Shown piece by piece: positions 24,128 to 33,136 of a stretch of 64,000 bases of DNA. This DNA comes from an uncultured Lachnospiraceae bacterium. Lineage in GTDB: Bacteria > Bacillota > Clostridia > Lachnospirales > Lachnospiraceae. The stretch lies in the NCBI GenBank assembly GCA_900554205.1, contig USGM01000002.1, positions 1 to 64,000 of the forward strand, given 5' to 3'. Position 1 is the stretch's first letter. Each line of letters begins with the position of its first letter. Below the pieces are notes generated by a model. That model searched no databases. It worked only from the letters and a program-made list of their open reading frames with translations, and had not been told where the DNA came from. A program made the translations under genes and the position numbers.

Positions 24128-24168
24128 CCCGCTATGTGCAAAGGACGTGCGCGGAAAGGGAAAAAAGC

Positions 24169-25458
24169 ATGAGAATCGTAGCGCTGACAAAAGAAAGTAA
24201 AAAGGGGATTCTGAATGATCTCTTAAAGAGAAGCCCCAACAATTATTCGGAATATGAGAGCACGGTCAACGAGATTATTTCCAACGTCAAGGCGAACGGG
24301 GATAAGGCGCTCTTTGACTATACCTTAAGATTTGACAAATTTGCCCTGTCTGCCGATAACATCAGGGTTACCCGCGCGGAGATCGACGAGGCATATCAGA
24401 AGCTGGATGCCGGTCTGGTCGAGGTTATCCGGAAATCCGCCGAAAATATCCGGGCATTCCATGCGAAGCAGCTCCGCAACAGCTGGTTCGACGCCAAGGA
24501 GGACGGAACGATTCTCGGTATGAAGATCACGCCGATCGCCAGAGCAGGTGTCTATGTTCCCGGCGGCAAGGCAGCGTATCCTTCCAGTGTGCTGATGAAT
24601 GTCATTCCCGCGAAGACCGCCGGAGTGTCCGAGATCATCATGACGACACCTCCCGGAGCGGACGGCAGCGTCAACCCCGGAACACTGGTTGCGGCGGACA
24701 TTGCGGGTGTCGATACGATATACAAGGTCGGCGGCGCACAGGCGATCGCAGCGATGGCATTCGGCACGGAATCCGTTCCCAAGGTCGATAAGATTACCGG
24801 CCCCGGCAATATCTTTGTCGCGCTGGCAAAGAAGGCTGTTTACGGCTATGTTAGCATTGACTCAATTGCAGGCCCCAGCGAGATACTGGTTCTGGCAGAC
24901 GAGACGGCAAACCCGAGATATGTCGCAGCCGATCTGCTTTCCCAGGCAGAGCACGACGAGCTGGCAAGCGCCATTCTGATTACGACCTCGAAAGCTCTGG
25001 CAGAACAGGTTTCCGCACAGGTTGATGTCTTTGTCACCGAGCTTGAGAGAAAAGCCATCATCCAGAAGTCTCTGGATAATTACGGCTATATCCTGCTGGC
25101 AGAAAGCATGGCGGATGCCATTGATGCCGTAAACGAGATTGCCTCGGAGCATCTGGAGATCCTGACGGCAAATCCGTTCGAGATCATGACAAAGATCCGC
25201 AATGCGGGCGCGATCTTCCTCGGAGAATATGCATCCGAACCGCTCGGAGACTATTTTGCCGGTCCGAATCACATTCTGCCGACAAACGGAACCGCAAAAT
25301 TCTTTTCGCCGGTGAACGTGGATGATTTCATTAAGAAGACCAGTATTATTTCCTATTCCCGTGAGGCACTTGAGAAGATACATCAGGACATCGAAACCTT
25401 TGCCGAGAGCGAAGGACTTACGGCACACGCCAACAGTATTCGGGTTCGTTTTGAGTAA
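24169..25458 (+). CDS. hisD: Histidinol dehydrogenase
   Basis: 429 residues, full length. Seen: Pro-Gly-Gly-Lys-Ala-Ala-Tyr-Pro-Ser near residue 127, Gly-Gly-Ala-Gln-Ala-Ile-Ala-Ala near 190, Gly-Pro-Gly-Asn and Ala-Gly-Pro-Ser-Glu, Gln-Ala-Glu-His-Asp with the zinc and catalytic residues near 262, and Glu-His-Leu-Glu near 330. It oxidises histidinol to histidine with NAD in two steps. The start at 24169 follows AAAGGG; a longer frame begins in the structured spacer and is discounted. Confidence 0.96.
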   Translation: MRIVALTKESKKGILNDLLKRSPNNYSEYESTVNEIISNVKANGDKALFDYTLRFDKFALSADNIRVTRAEIDEAYQKLDAGLVEVIRKSAENIRAFHAKQLRNSWFDAKEDGTILGMKITPIARAGVYVPGGKAAYPSSVLMNVIPAKTAGVSEIIMTTPPGADGSVNPGTLVAADIAGVDTIYKVGGAQAIAAMAFGTESVPKVDKITGPGNIFVALAKKAVYGYVSIDSIAGPSEILVLADETANPRYVAADLLSQAEHDELASAILITTSKALAEQVSAQVDVFVTELERKAIIQKSLDNYGYILLAESMADAIDAVNEIASEHLEILTANPFEIMTKIRNAGAIFLGEYASEPLGDYFAGPNHILPTNGTAKFFSPVNVDDFIKKTSIISYSREALEKIHQDIETFAESEGLTAHANSIRVRFE

Positions 25459-25482
25459 GCATGACAAGGAGCAGAGAAGCAG

Positions 25483-26070
25483 ATGAATCGGACAGCAGAA
25501 ATCACACGCACAACAAAAGAGACGGATATTACCCTGAAATTAAATCTGGACGGCAGCGGCGCCGCCGACATCTCCACGGGAATCGGATTCTTCGATCACA
25601 TGTTGGAAGGCTTTTCCCGGCACGGGTTCTTTGACTTAAACTGCAAGGTACAGGGTGATCTGCATGTGGACGGACATCATACGGTCGAGGATACCGGCAT
25701 TGTTCTCGGAAAGGCGATCGCACAGGCTGTCGGCGACAAGAAGGGCATCCGCCGCTATGGTTCGTTCATTCTCCCGATGGATGACGCGCTTGCTCTCTGC
25801 GCCGTCGATCTCTGCGGTCGTCCCTATCTCAACTTTGACTGCACCTTCCCCGTGGAGAGGGTCGGCACACTGGACACCGAGCTTGTCCGGGAATTCTTTT
25901 ATGCAGTCTCCTACAGTGCCGGAATGAATCTGCACATCAAGATGCTGGACGGATTGAACGCACATCATATGATCGAGGCGGGCTTCAAGGCGTTTGCAAA
26001 GGCATTGGATCAGGCGGTCAGCTTTGACCCGAGGATCACGGATGTCCTGAGCACCAAGGGAAGCCTATAG
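25483..26070 (+). CDS. hisB: Imidazoleglycerol-phosphate dehydratase
   Basis: 195 residues, the monofunctional form. Seen: Gly-Ile-Gly-Phe-Phe-Asp-His-Met, Asp-Gly-His-His-Thr-Val-Glu-Asp near residue 65, and Asn-Ala-His-His-Met-Ile-Glu-Ala near 163. These His and Glu residues bind two manganese ions. It dehydrates imidazole glycerol phosphate. The histidinol-phosphate phosphatase domain found in enterobacterial HisB is absent. AAGGAG lies 11 bases before the ATG. Confidence 0.96.
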   Translation: MNRTAEITRTTKETDITLKLNLDGSGAADISTGIGFFDHMLEGFSRHGFFDLNCKVQGDLHVDGHHTVEDTGIVLGKAIAQAVGDKKGIRRYGSFILPMDDALALCAVDLCGRPYLNFDCTFPVERVGTLDTELVREFFYAVSYSAGMNLHIKMLDGLNAHHMIEAGFKAFAKALDQAVSFDPRITDVLSTKGSL

Positions 26071-26118
26071 CATAATCCATTTAGAAATAATACATATAGA
26101 TAAGAAAGGATGCACCTT

Positions 26119-27405
26119 ATGTTAATAAAAAAATTTGTGCCCTGTATCTATTTATTTCATGAGCACGCCGTAAAATCCCTTACAGATACCTCCGTTGTGG
26201 AAACCGATCCCTTGCGTCTGGTGCGTCTGTACAATGAAAATAACGCGGATGAACTGATCGTCTTTGATATGTCGTCGGAGGATGCTGAGCATGAAGCCGC
26301 TCTGGACATCATCAAGGAAATCTGTGCTGTCGCGGAGACGGATGTCATCGGCGCCGGAAACATCAAGCGCATGGAGGATGTGAAGAAGCTGCTCTATGCC
26401 GGATGTAAAAGGGCAATTCTGGATTATGAAAAGGAAGAAAACATCCAGATTACGGAAGAGGTCTCTTTGAAGTTCGGACGGGATAAGATTCTCGCCTCCT
26501 ACAACGATCCACAGGTGATCGCCGCCAACAGGGAGCTTGTCGAGAAATACATTTCAACACTGGTGCTCATGAATCCCCACCAGATCCGTGAGACAGAGGG
26601 GATCACGGAGCTTCCCTTTTATGTGCAGATCAATCAGATTGCACTGAATAAGCTGATGGAAATTTTCGCGTACAAGCAGGTCTGCGGCGTTACCGGAAAT
26701 ACCATCAATGATAATTACCGGGAGATTCTTTCCCTGAAGCAGCTCTGCCGTGAAAACGGTATGTCCGTGGAAACGCTGGACGCGGCATTTGCATGGGCTG
26801 ATTTCAAGAAGAACAATGACGGCATGGTACCGGTCGTCGTGCAGGATTACCGGACGCTGGAGGTGCTGATGGTCGCCTATATGAATGAGGAGGCGTACAA
26901 TAAGACGCTTGTAACCGGAAAGATGACCTATTTCAGCAGAAGCAGAAATGAACTGTGGCTGAAGGGGGAGACCAGCGGACATTACCAGTATGTGAAAAGC
27001 CTGACTGCAGATTGTGACATGGATACGATTCTCGCCAAGGTATCCCAGGTCGGAGCTGCCTGTCACACCGGTTCCCACAGCTGCTTCTTTAATGAGATCG
27101 CAAAGAAGGAGTATGAGGAGGCGGAGAACCCGTTGCAGGTCTTCGAGGATGTGCTGAATGTGATCAAGGACAGAAAGCTGCATCCCAAGGAGGGCTCCTA
27201 CACCAACTATCTGTTCGACAAAGGTATCGATAAGATCCTGAAAAAGCTGGGCGAGGAGGCGACCGAAATCGTCATTGCCGCAAAGAACCCCAACGCTAAC
27301 GAGGTCAAGTACGAGATCAGCGATTTCCTCTATCATATGATGGTGCTCATGGTCGAAAAAGGGGTAAGCTGGGAGGAGATTACAACAGAGCTTGCAAACC
27401 GATAG
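26119..27405 (+). CDS. hisIE: HisIE with an N-terminal degenerate HisF-like domain
   Basis: 428 residues in three parts. Residues 1-215 resemble HisF/HisA half-barrels: Lys-Lys-Phe-Val-Pro-Cys at the start, Asn-Ala-Asp-Glu-Leu-Ile-Val-Phe-Asp near 42-50, and Gly-Asn-Ile-Lys-Arg-Met-Glu-Asp-Val-Lys-Lys-Leu-Leu near 80-92. The HisF catalytic Asp11 position is Tyr11. Residues about 225-330 are HisI (Trp280-x-Lys-Gly-Glu-Thr-Ser-Gly, Cys299, Cys315-His316, Cys322). Residues about 337-428 are HisE (Gly-Glu-Glu-Ala-Thr-Glu near 378). The last two convert phosphoribosyl-ATP to ProFAR. The N-terminal domain is probably non-catalytic. ATG at 26119 has AAAGGA 8 bases upstream. Confidence 0.88.
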   Translation: MLIKKFVPCIYLFHEHAVKSLTDTSVVETDPLRLVRLYNENNADELIVFDMSSEDAEHEAALDIIKEICAVAETDVIGAGNIKRMEDVKKLLYAGCKRAILDYEKEENIQITEEVSLKFGRDKILASYNDPQVIAANRELVEKYISTLVLMNPHQIRETEGITELPFYVQINQIALNKLMEIFAYKQVCGVTGNTINDNYREILSLKQLCRENGMSVETLDAAFAWADFKKNNDGMVPVVVQDYRTLEVLMVAYMNEEAYNKTLVTGKMTYFSRSRNELWLKGETSGHYQYVKSLTADCDMDTILAKVSQVGAACHTGSHSCFFNEIAKKEYEEAENPLQVFEDVLNVIKDRKLHPKEGSYTNYLFDKGIDKILKKLGEEATEIVIAAKNPNANEVKYEISDFLYHMMVLMVEKGVSWEEITTELANR

Positions 27406-27436
27406 GTTCCCTCAGATGAATATCAATATAAAGTTT

Positions 27437-27466
27437 AAAAGCTGCCGGTTTACGGCAGCTTTTTTT
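27437..27466 (+). terminator. Terminator of the histidine operon
   Basis: AAAAGCTGCCG and CGGCAGCTTTT form an 11-bp stem with a GTTTA loop, followed by a T-run to 27466. It is a strong intrinsic terminator 32 bases after hisIE. Confidence 0.92.
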
Positions 27467-27590
27467 AGGCACGACTCTATATAACACTTTACCAAAAAAA
27501 GAAAGAAAAGTCTAGCATTATTTTTCTTTTCCTGTATACTTTTAACTACAGCTCAGCCAAAACCAGTCATTTATAAAGAGGGAGGTACTC

Positions 27591-30500
27591 ATGAAGAACA
27601 CAGACCGGGCATCGGAAGAACAGTATTTGCAGGAGACAATGGAGGTCATTGAGACAAATCTGGAGAATTATGGCAGTGAAGTCGCCAGAATGCAGCAGGA
27701 TATTGATGAAATGCTGGAGCATTACCACGACAACGATGTCGAGGTCTGGACAATACTCAACAACACCATCACTCTGAACGAGCACATGAAGCGCGCGCTG
27801 GAGCGAAATGAAAGGGCGCTGCACAAGCCGTATTTCGGCAGGATTATCTTCTATGATGAGACATTGAGAATCGAAGAATCCCTGTACATCGGCAAGGGCG
27901 GAATTTCCAAAGACAACACACACTGGATGGTGATCGACTGGCGCGCCCCCGTTGCCAACGCCTACTATGAAAACGGGCTGGGAAAATGCAGCTACAGCGC
28001 ACCGGAAGGAATGGAGCTCCCCATTGACCTCAAGCTGAAACGGACTTATGAGATCGACGAGGGAAAGCTGCTGGATTACTTTGACACCGAGGTTGTTGCA
28101 AACGATGATCTGCTGATGAAATACCTGTCAAAGAACAAGGAAGCCGTGCTCGGTGAGATCGTTGCGACAATCCAGAAGGAACAGAACGAGATCATCCGGA
28201 AATCTCCCTTCCACAACGTGATCGTCCAGGGTGTTGCTGGCTCCGGGAAAACAACCGTTGCCATGCATCGGATATCCTATATCCTGTACAACTATCAGGA
28301 GCGCTTCCGCCCGGAGGATTTCTACATTGTCGGCAGTAACCGCATCCTGTTGAACTATATCACGGGTGTTCTGCCGGATCTGGATGTCTATGGTGTAAAG
28401 CAGATGACGATGGAACAGCTCTTTATCCGGCTTCTCTATGAGGCATGGGATGCAAGGAAGAGCAAGATCAAACCGGTATCCGGCAGTGCAGACATCGTAA
28501 AAGGAACCGAGCAGTGGTACAATGATCTCGAAGCCTTCATCCGCAAACTGGAGTGGGACACCATACGCCGCGAGACGGTCTATCTGAATCCGAGGCAGTT
28601 CGTCGAGGGACTGCAGGACGGCAAAAACGGCGTATACGACCGGACGGCAGAGGACAGAAAAGCCGGGTTGCAGCCGATTCTTGTCCGGCTGGTGGAACGC
28701 GACAGCGTGGAGCGCTATATCACACAGAATCCGGCTGTCTCCATCCAGAGCAAGATCAATATGTTGAACGAACGTCTCCTGATCAAGGTCAAGGATGAAT
28801 TTCTCGGAAAGGGCATCAAATATACCGCCGAGGAACGAAAGGCGATCCTCAAGGCATACAGAGGCTTTTACGGGGGAACGCAGTGGAAGACCTCCATCTA
28901 TGACTTATATACACAGTTTCTCGCCGAACAGCTCCGGAAGGGGTATGAGGTCACAGCACCGGCAGATGACAGCTATGATGTGTATGATCTTGCGGCGCTG
29001 GCGCTGCTCTATAAGCGGGTGTGCGAGACCGAGGTAATCAGCGAGGCACACCATATCGTCGTCGACGAAGCGCAGGATTTCGGCATGATGGCATATGAGG
29101 TTTTACATGCCTGTATCAAGGACTGTACCTATACCGTGATGGGGGACATTTCCCAGAATATCCACTTCGGCTTTGGTCTCAGCGACTGGGAAGCCCTGCG
29201 GAAGCTGTTGCTGCCGGATGCCGCTGATTCCTTTGGCGTGCTGCGCAAGAGCTACCGGAACACCGTGGAGATTTCAGATTTTGCCACAAACATTCTCCGC
29301 CACGGCAGCTTTTCCATCTATCCGGTCGAACCCATCATCCGCCATGGAAAGCAGGTCGAAGTAGAGCAGCTTTCCGGTGCACCGGAGCTGATCGCCGCCC
29401 GCGCCGCCGAGATCTGTCGCGGCTGGCAGTCGGAGGGGCTCGACACAATTGCGGTTGTCTGCAGAGATACCGCCTCCGCAAGACGAACCGCCGTCCAGCT
29501 TTCAAGACATATTACCATTCTGGAGAGTGATCTGGAGAAGGCGGACTTCGGAAGCGGAATCCTGGTACTGCCGGTAGAATACACAAAGGGACTGGAGTTT
29601 GACGCTGTCCTGATTATGAACCCGAGCCGTAAGGATTACCCGGTCGATGACGGCCATGCGAAGCTCCTTTATGTCGCTGCGACCAGAGCACTCCATGAGC
29701 TGCATGTGCTGCACACCGGAGACCTGACCGGACTGATCGCCGATCCCCTGCCGGAAAAGCCTATGCCGGACGCATCCGACACACAGGAAAAAAAGAGCTC
29801 TGATGCTGCCGGAAAAACAGTGCAAACCCAGCCGCTCCCGCGCGTGGGTCAGGAGAAATGTCCCCGCGTAAAGCCGAGAATTGTCATTGCCTCCGCCAAC
29901 GCAGAAAGCCAGACACCGCGCAGAAAGCCGGACAGAAACGATTACACGGCGGCACAGACCGTTTCCCGCCCATCCATGGAAAAGCCAGCTTCCAATGTTC
30001 CGGCGGTTTCCTTCGGAGATATGCCGGTGACGGAGAGTCTGCGTCCTGCCGGACATGCAAAGATCAATCTCGGTGTGAAATGGGCTTCCAGGCAGGCGGA
30101 CGGTTTATATCTCCAGTCCCAGTACGGAACACTGCGGATCAGCCCGATCGGCAGCGCGATTCTGAGGATTACTTTCTCCCGGGGACAGAAGCTGACAGAC
30201 GGCGTGCATCCGCTGATTGCCGTCAACAGGACAGACAAAAACTGGAAATTCCGTGACACCGGAAAGATGATTGAACTGACGACCGGCGAGCTCACCCTGC
30301 AAATTGACAAGCTGACCGGAAGCGGACGCTACCTTGACAGAACGGGAAGTCTGCTGTTGGCAGAGCGCAGACAGGAATGCAGGCAGCTTGACGCGGACAG
30401 ATCATGGATCTTTTTTGACTGGCAGAAGAAGGAGCAGATCTATGCCATGGGGCCTGCAGGCCAGGGCGGTCTGAAGCTTCGCGGCGGCGCAAGGATTATC

Positions 30501-30707
30501 TCAACAGAGGGACAGCTGCCGTTTGTCCTTTCGGATAAAGGCTATGCGATTCTTCCGGCTTCCTCCGGCACTGCTATCAGCTGCGATATTCCCGCCTACG
30601 GCTCCTATCTCTGCATGGAAGGGCAGGAACAGCAGGATTATTACTTTATCGCCGGGAAACAGCAGAATATCCTGAATGCCTATGCTTATCTCACCGGAAC
30701 CTTATAA
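27591..30707 (+). CDS. HelD-type helicase fused to a GH31 N-terminal-like domain
   Basis: 1038 residues. Residues 1-715 are a HelD/UvrD-superfamily ATPase: coiled-coil N-terminus, Walker A Gly214-Val-Ala-Gly-Ser-Gly-Lys-Thr221, Asp-Glu-Ala-Gln-Asp (492-496), Gly-Asp-Ile-Ser-Gln-Asn (518-523), Ser-Tyr-Arg-Asn near 554, Tyr-Thr-Lys-Gly-Leu-Glu-Phe-Asp near 664, and Val-Ala-Ala-Thr-Arg-Ala (695-700). HelD releases RNA polymerase from stalled or inactive complexes. Residues about 716-825 are a Pro/Lys-rich linker. Residues about 826-1038 are beta-rich and match the N-terminal domain of family 31 glycosidases (Ile-Leu-Arg-Ile-Thr-Phe; Pro-Phe-Val-Leu-Ser; Gln-Asp-Tyr-Tyr-Phe-Ile-Ala-Gly; Tyr-Leu-Thr-Gly). 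The stop falls about where a glycosidase barrel would begin. GAGGGAGG lies before the ATG. Confidence 0.85.
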   Translation: MKNTDRASEEQYLQETMEVIETNLENYGSEVARMQQDIDEMLEHYHDNDVEVWTILNNTITLNEHMKRALERNERALHKPYFGRIIFYDETLRIEESLYIGKGGISKDNTHWMVIDWRAPVANAYYENGLGKCSYSAPEGMELPIDLKLKRTYEIDEGKLLDYFDTEVVANDDLLMKYLSKNKEAVLGEIVATIQKEQNEIIRKSPFHNVIVQGVAGSGKTTVAMHRISYILYNYQERFRPEDFYIVGSNRILLNYITGVLPDLDVYGVKQMTMEQLFIRLLYEAWDARKSKIKPVSGSADIVKGTEQWYNDLEAFIRKLEWDTIRRETVYLNPRQFVEGLQDGKNGVYDRTAEDRKAGLQPILVRLVERDSVERYITQNPAVSIQSKINMLNERLLIKVKDEFLGKGIKYTAEERKAILKAYRGFYGGTQWKTSIYDLYTQFLAEQLRKGYEVTAPADDSYDVYDLAALALLYKRVCETEVISEAHHIVVDEAQDFGMMAYEVLHACIKDCTYTVMGDISQNIHFGFGLSDWEALRKLLLPDAADSFGVLRKSYRNTVEISDFATNILRHGSFSIYPVEPIIRHGKQVEVEQLSGAPELIAARAAEICRGWQSEGLDTIAVVCRDTASARRTAVQLSRHITILESDLEKADFGSGILVLPVEYTKGLEFDAVLIMNPSRKDYPVDDGHAKLLYVAATRALHELHVLHTGDLTGLIADPLPEKPMPDASDTQEKKSSDAAGKTVQTQPLPRVGQEKCPRVKPRIVIASANAESQTPRRKPDRNDYTAAQTVSRPSMEKPASNVPAVSFGDMPVTESLRPAGHAKINLGVKWASRQADGLYLQSQYGTLRISPIGSAILRITFSRGQKLTDGVHPLIAVNRTDKNWKFRDTGKMIELTTGELTLQIDKLTGSGRYLDRTGSLLLAERRQECRQLDADRSWIFFDWQKKEQIYAMGPAGQGGLKLRGGARIISTEGQLPFVLSDKGYAILPASSGTAISCDIPAYGSYLCMEGQEQQDYYFIAGKQQNILNAYAYLTGTL

Positions 30708-30757
30708 AAAAACTATTTATCTGGCGGTGCTCTCTATTTTGCGGAGAACGCCGCCAG
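30707..30757 (-). terminator. Minus-strand terminator over the end of the 30734 gene
   Basis: Bases 30721-30734 and 30744-30757 form a 14-bp stem with two wobble pairs and a 9-base loop. Read on the minus strand, a T-run (30708-30714) follows. The stop codon of the minus-strand gene lies in the stem. It also blocks read-through between the converging genes. Confidence 0.75.
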
Positions 30758-31075
30758 CCATTCTGTAATTCTATATTCATAATCAGCGGAAAGCAGTCCG
30801 AACAGCCTTTCCGATGTAAACTCACCGATAGAAAGACCGTTGGCATCCAGTATCACAACCGCTGCAAAGAGAAGGATTGCCAGCACTGTCCGCAGGCCGA
30901 GTGACGATGCCGGCGGCGCTTCCTGATCGAGGTTCTCATCCTCCATGGCATAGTTATCACTTGTGCTTCCGTATAAAATCTGTTCCCGGCTGCTCATGTC
31001 ATATCTGTTCCGGCGATACTGCTGTCTGATCTGCTGTACAAGCTGCAGCTTTTGTTCTGCTGTCACTCCGCTCAT
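30734..31075 (-). CDS. Small single-pass membrane protein of unknown function
   Basis: 113 residues. The N-terminal half is charged and Gln/Arg-rich (Gln-Gln-Ile-Arg-Gln-Gln-Tyr-Arg-Arg-Asn), then an acidic stretch, one hydrophobic helix (about residues 60-78: Leu-Arg-Thr-Val-Leu-Ala-Ile-Leu-Leu-Phe), and a short external tail. No signal peptide or known motif. GGAGGAAATC lies before the ATG. It stands alone between two plus-strand genes and carries its own terminator. No function assigned. Confidence 0.6.
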   Translation of the reverse strand: MSGVTAEQKLQLVQQIRQQYRRNRYDMSSREQILYGSTSDNYAMEDENLDQEAPPASSLGLRTVLAILLFAAVVILDANGLSIGEFTSERLFGLLSADYEYRITEWLAAFSAK

Positions 31076-31124
31076 TGATTTCCTCCGGCGATTGCCTGAC
31101 CGTTACTAAAAGATATGACGGAAT

Positions 31125-31153
31125 TTGCATTGTATTCGTAGGTATGATAAAAT
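31125..31153 (+). promoter_or_regulatory. Promoter of the radical SAM operon
   Basis: TTGCAT (31125-31130), a 17-base spacer and TAAAAT (31148-31153), 33 bases before the ATG at 31186, which has GGAGGG as ribosome site. Confidence 0.6.
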
Positions 31154-31185
31154 GAAGCGCATAAGTATATGGAGGGCTGTCAAAT

Positions 31186-33093
31186 ATGAACCCAAACGAA
31201 AAGCTGGCTCTTTCGGATGACATTCTGATGAAGGTGGAAAAGCCTGAGCGCTATATCGGTCATGAAGTAAATTCCGTCATCAAGGACAAGGGACAGATCG
31301 CGGTGCGCTTTGCGATGTGTTTCCCCGACGTTTACGAAATCGGAATGTCCCATCTGGGCATTCAGATATTATATGATATGTTTAATTCCTGGGAGGATGT
31401 CTGGTGTGAGAGAGTTTACTCTCCGTGGATCGACCTGGACGCTATCATGCGCCGGGAAAATATCCCCCTTTTTGCTCTGGAATCGCAGGACCCGGTGAAG
31501 GAATTTGATTTTCTCGGCATCACCATCCAGTACGAGATGTGTTACACAAACATTCTTCAGATACTCGATCTCGCACAAATTCCGCTGAATGCGGCAGACA
31601 GGGGCGAGGACTGCCCGATCGTGATCGGTGGCGGTCCCTGTACCTACAATCCTGAGCCAATCGCCGATTTCTTCGACATCTTCTATATCGGAGAGGGTGA
31701 GACCCAGTATAGGAATCTTCTGAATCTCTATAAGGAATGCCGGGAACAGAAGGTTGGCAGGAAGGAATTTCTGCGCCGTGCCGCCAAAGTGCCGGGGATG
31801 TATGTGCCGGCATTCTATGAGGTAAGCTACCATGAGGACGGAACGATCAGGAGCTTTCTGCCAACCGAGGACGGTATCCCGGAAAAGATCACAAAGGAAA
31901 TCCAGATGGATGTGACAGATACCTATTATCCGATGAAGCCCGTCGTTCCGTTTATCAAGGTGACGCAGGACAGAGTGGTGCTCGAGATCCAGCGCGGATG
32001 CATCAGAGGCTGCCGGTTCTGTCAGGCGGGACAGCTCTATCGCCCGGTCCGGGAGCGCGATGTCGAAACCCTGAAGAAATGGGCGCTGGAAATGTTGAAG
32101 AATACCGGACATGAAGAGATTTCTTTGAGCTCTCTGAGCTCCAGTGATTACAGCAAGCTCCCTGAGCTGATTAACTTCCTGATCGACGAATGCAATGAGC
32201 GGCATATCAATATCTCCCTTCCGTCGCTCAGAATCGATGCCTTTTCACTGGATGTCATGAGCAAGGTGCAGGATGTCAAGAAATCCAGCCTCACCTTCGC
32301 CCCCGAGGCGGGAAGTCAGCGCCTGAGAAATGTCATCAACAAAGGACTCTCGGAGGAGGTCATCCTGAAAGGTGCTGCGCTCGCGTTTGAGGGCGGCTGG
32401 ACGAGAGTAAAGCTGTACTTCATGCTCGGACAGCCGACGGAAACGGAAGACGATATCCGGGGAATTGCCGAGCTCTGCAACAAGATTGCCGCTACCTTCT
32501 TCGACACGGTTCCGAAGGAAAAGCGTGTCAACGGAAGAGTGCAGATTGTAGCGAGCACCTCCTTCTTTGTGCCGAAGCCGTTTACACCGTTCCAGTGGGC
32601 TTCCCAGTGTACAAAGGACGAGTTTATCGAGAAGGCTTATCTGACGAGGAAGGCGATCTCAGAGCAGCTGAACCAGAAAAGCATCAAGTATAACTGGCAC
32701 GAGGCGGATGCGAGCGTGTTGGAAGGAGTTCTTGCCAGAGGCGACCGGAGGCTTTGCGAGGTGATCCGCAGGGTATACGCAAAGGGCAGCTTCTATGATG
32801 CGTGGAGTGAATTTTACGATAATGACCGCTGGCTGGACACCATAGAGGAATGCGGCTTATCGGTTGACTTTTATACCCACCGTGAGCGTTCTTTGGACGA
32901 GATCCTGCCGTGGGATTTCATTGACTGCGGTGTGACAAAGGAATTTCTGAAACGCGAATGGGAAAAGGCACAGCGGGAGGAGGTTTCCGCCAACTGCAAG
33001 CTGAAATGTCAGGGCTGCGGCGCAGCAAAATTCGGTGGCGGAATCTGCTTTGAATCCAAACCGGCACAAGGACTTGTCACCGGCGGATGCTAG
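31186..33093 (+). CDS. B12-binding-like radical SAM protein (TIGR03960 family)
   Basis: 635 residues. The N-terminal part contains Pro-Asp-Val-Tyr-Glu-Ile-Gly-Met-Ser-His and Gly-Gly-Pro-Cys-Thr-Tyr-Asn-Pro-Glu-Pro, typical of this family's cobalamin-like domain. The iron-sulfur motif is Cys272-x3-Cys276-x2-Cys279 (Arg-Gly-Cys-Ile-Arg-Gly-Cys-Arg-Phe-Cys). The C-terminal Cys-Gln-Gly-Cys-Gly-Ala segment could bind a second metal. Together with the DUF2344 gene and RNase G it forms a conserved clostridial trio, suggesting an RNA- or ribosome-linked modification. The substrate is unknown. Confidence 0.88.
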   Translation: MNPNEKLALSDDILMKVEKPERYIGHEVNSVIKDKGQIAVRFAMCFPDVYEIGMSHLGIQILYDMFNSWEDVWCERVYSPWIDLDAIMRRENIPLFALESQDPVKEFDFLGITIQYEMCYTNILQILDLAQIPLNAADRGEDCPIVIGGGPCTYNPEPIADFFDIFYIGEGETQYRNLLNLYKECREQKVGRKEFLRRAAKVPGMYVPAFYEVSYHEDGTIRSFLPTEDGIPEKITKEIQMDVTDTYYPMKPVVPFIKVTQDRVVLEIQRGCIRGCRFCQAGQLYRPVRERDVETLKKWALEMLKNTGHEEISLSSLSSSDYSKLPELINFLIDECNERHINISLPSLRIDAFSLDVMSKVQDVKKSSLTFAPEAGSQRLRNVINKGLSEEVILKGAALAFEGGWTRVKLYFMLGQPTETEDDIRGIAELCNKIAATFFDTVPKEKRVNGRVQIVASTSFFVPKPFTPFQWASQCTKDEFIEKAYLTRKAISEQLNQKSIKYNWHEADASVLEGVLARGDRRLCEVIRRVYAKGSFYDAWSEFYDNDRWLDTIEECGLSVDFYTHRERSLDEILPWDFIDCGVTKEFLKREWEKAQREEVSANCKLKCQGCGAAKFGGGICFESKPAQGLVTGGC

Positions 33094-33136
33094 TTACAGA
33101 GACAAAGAGCCGTACAACGGCAGAATGTGAGAACCT

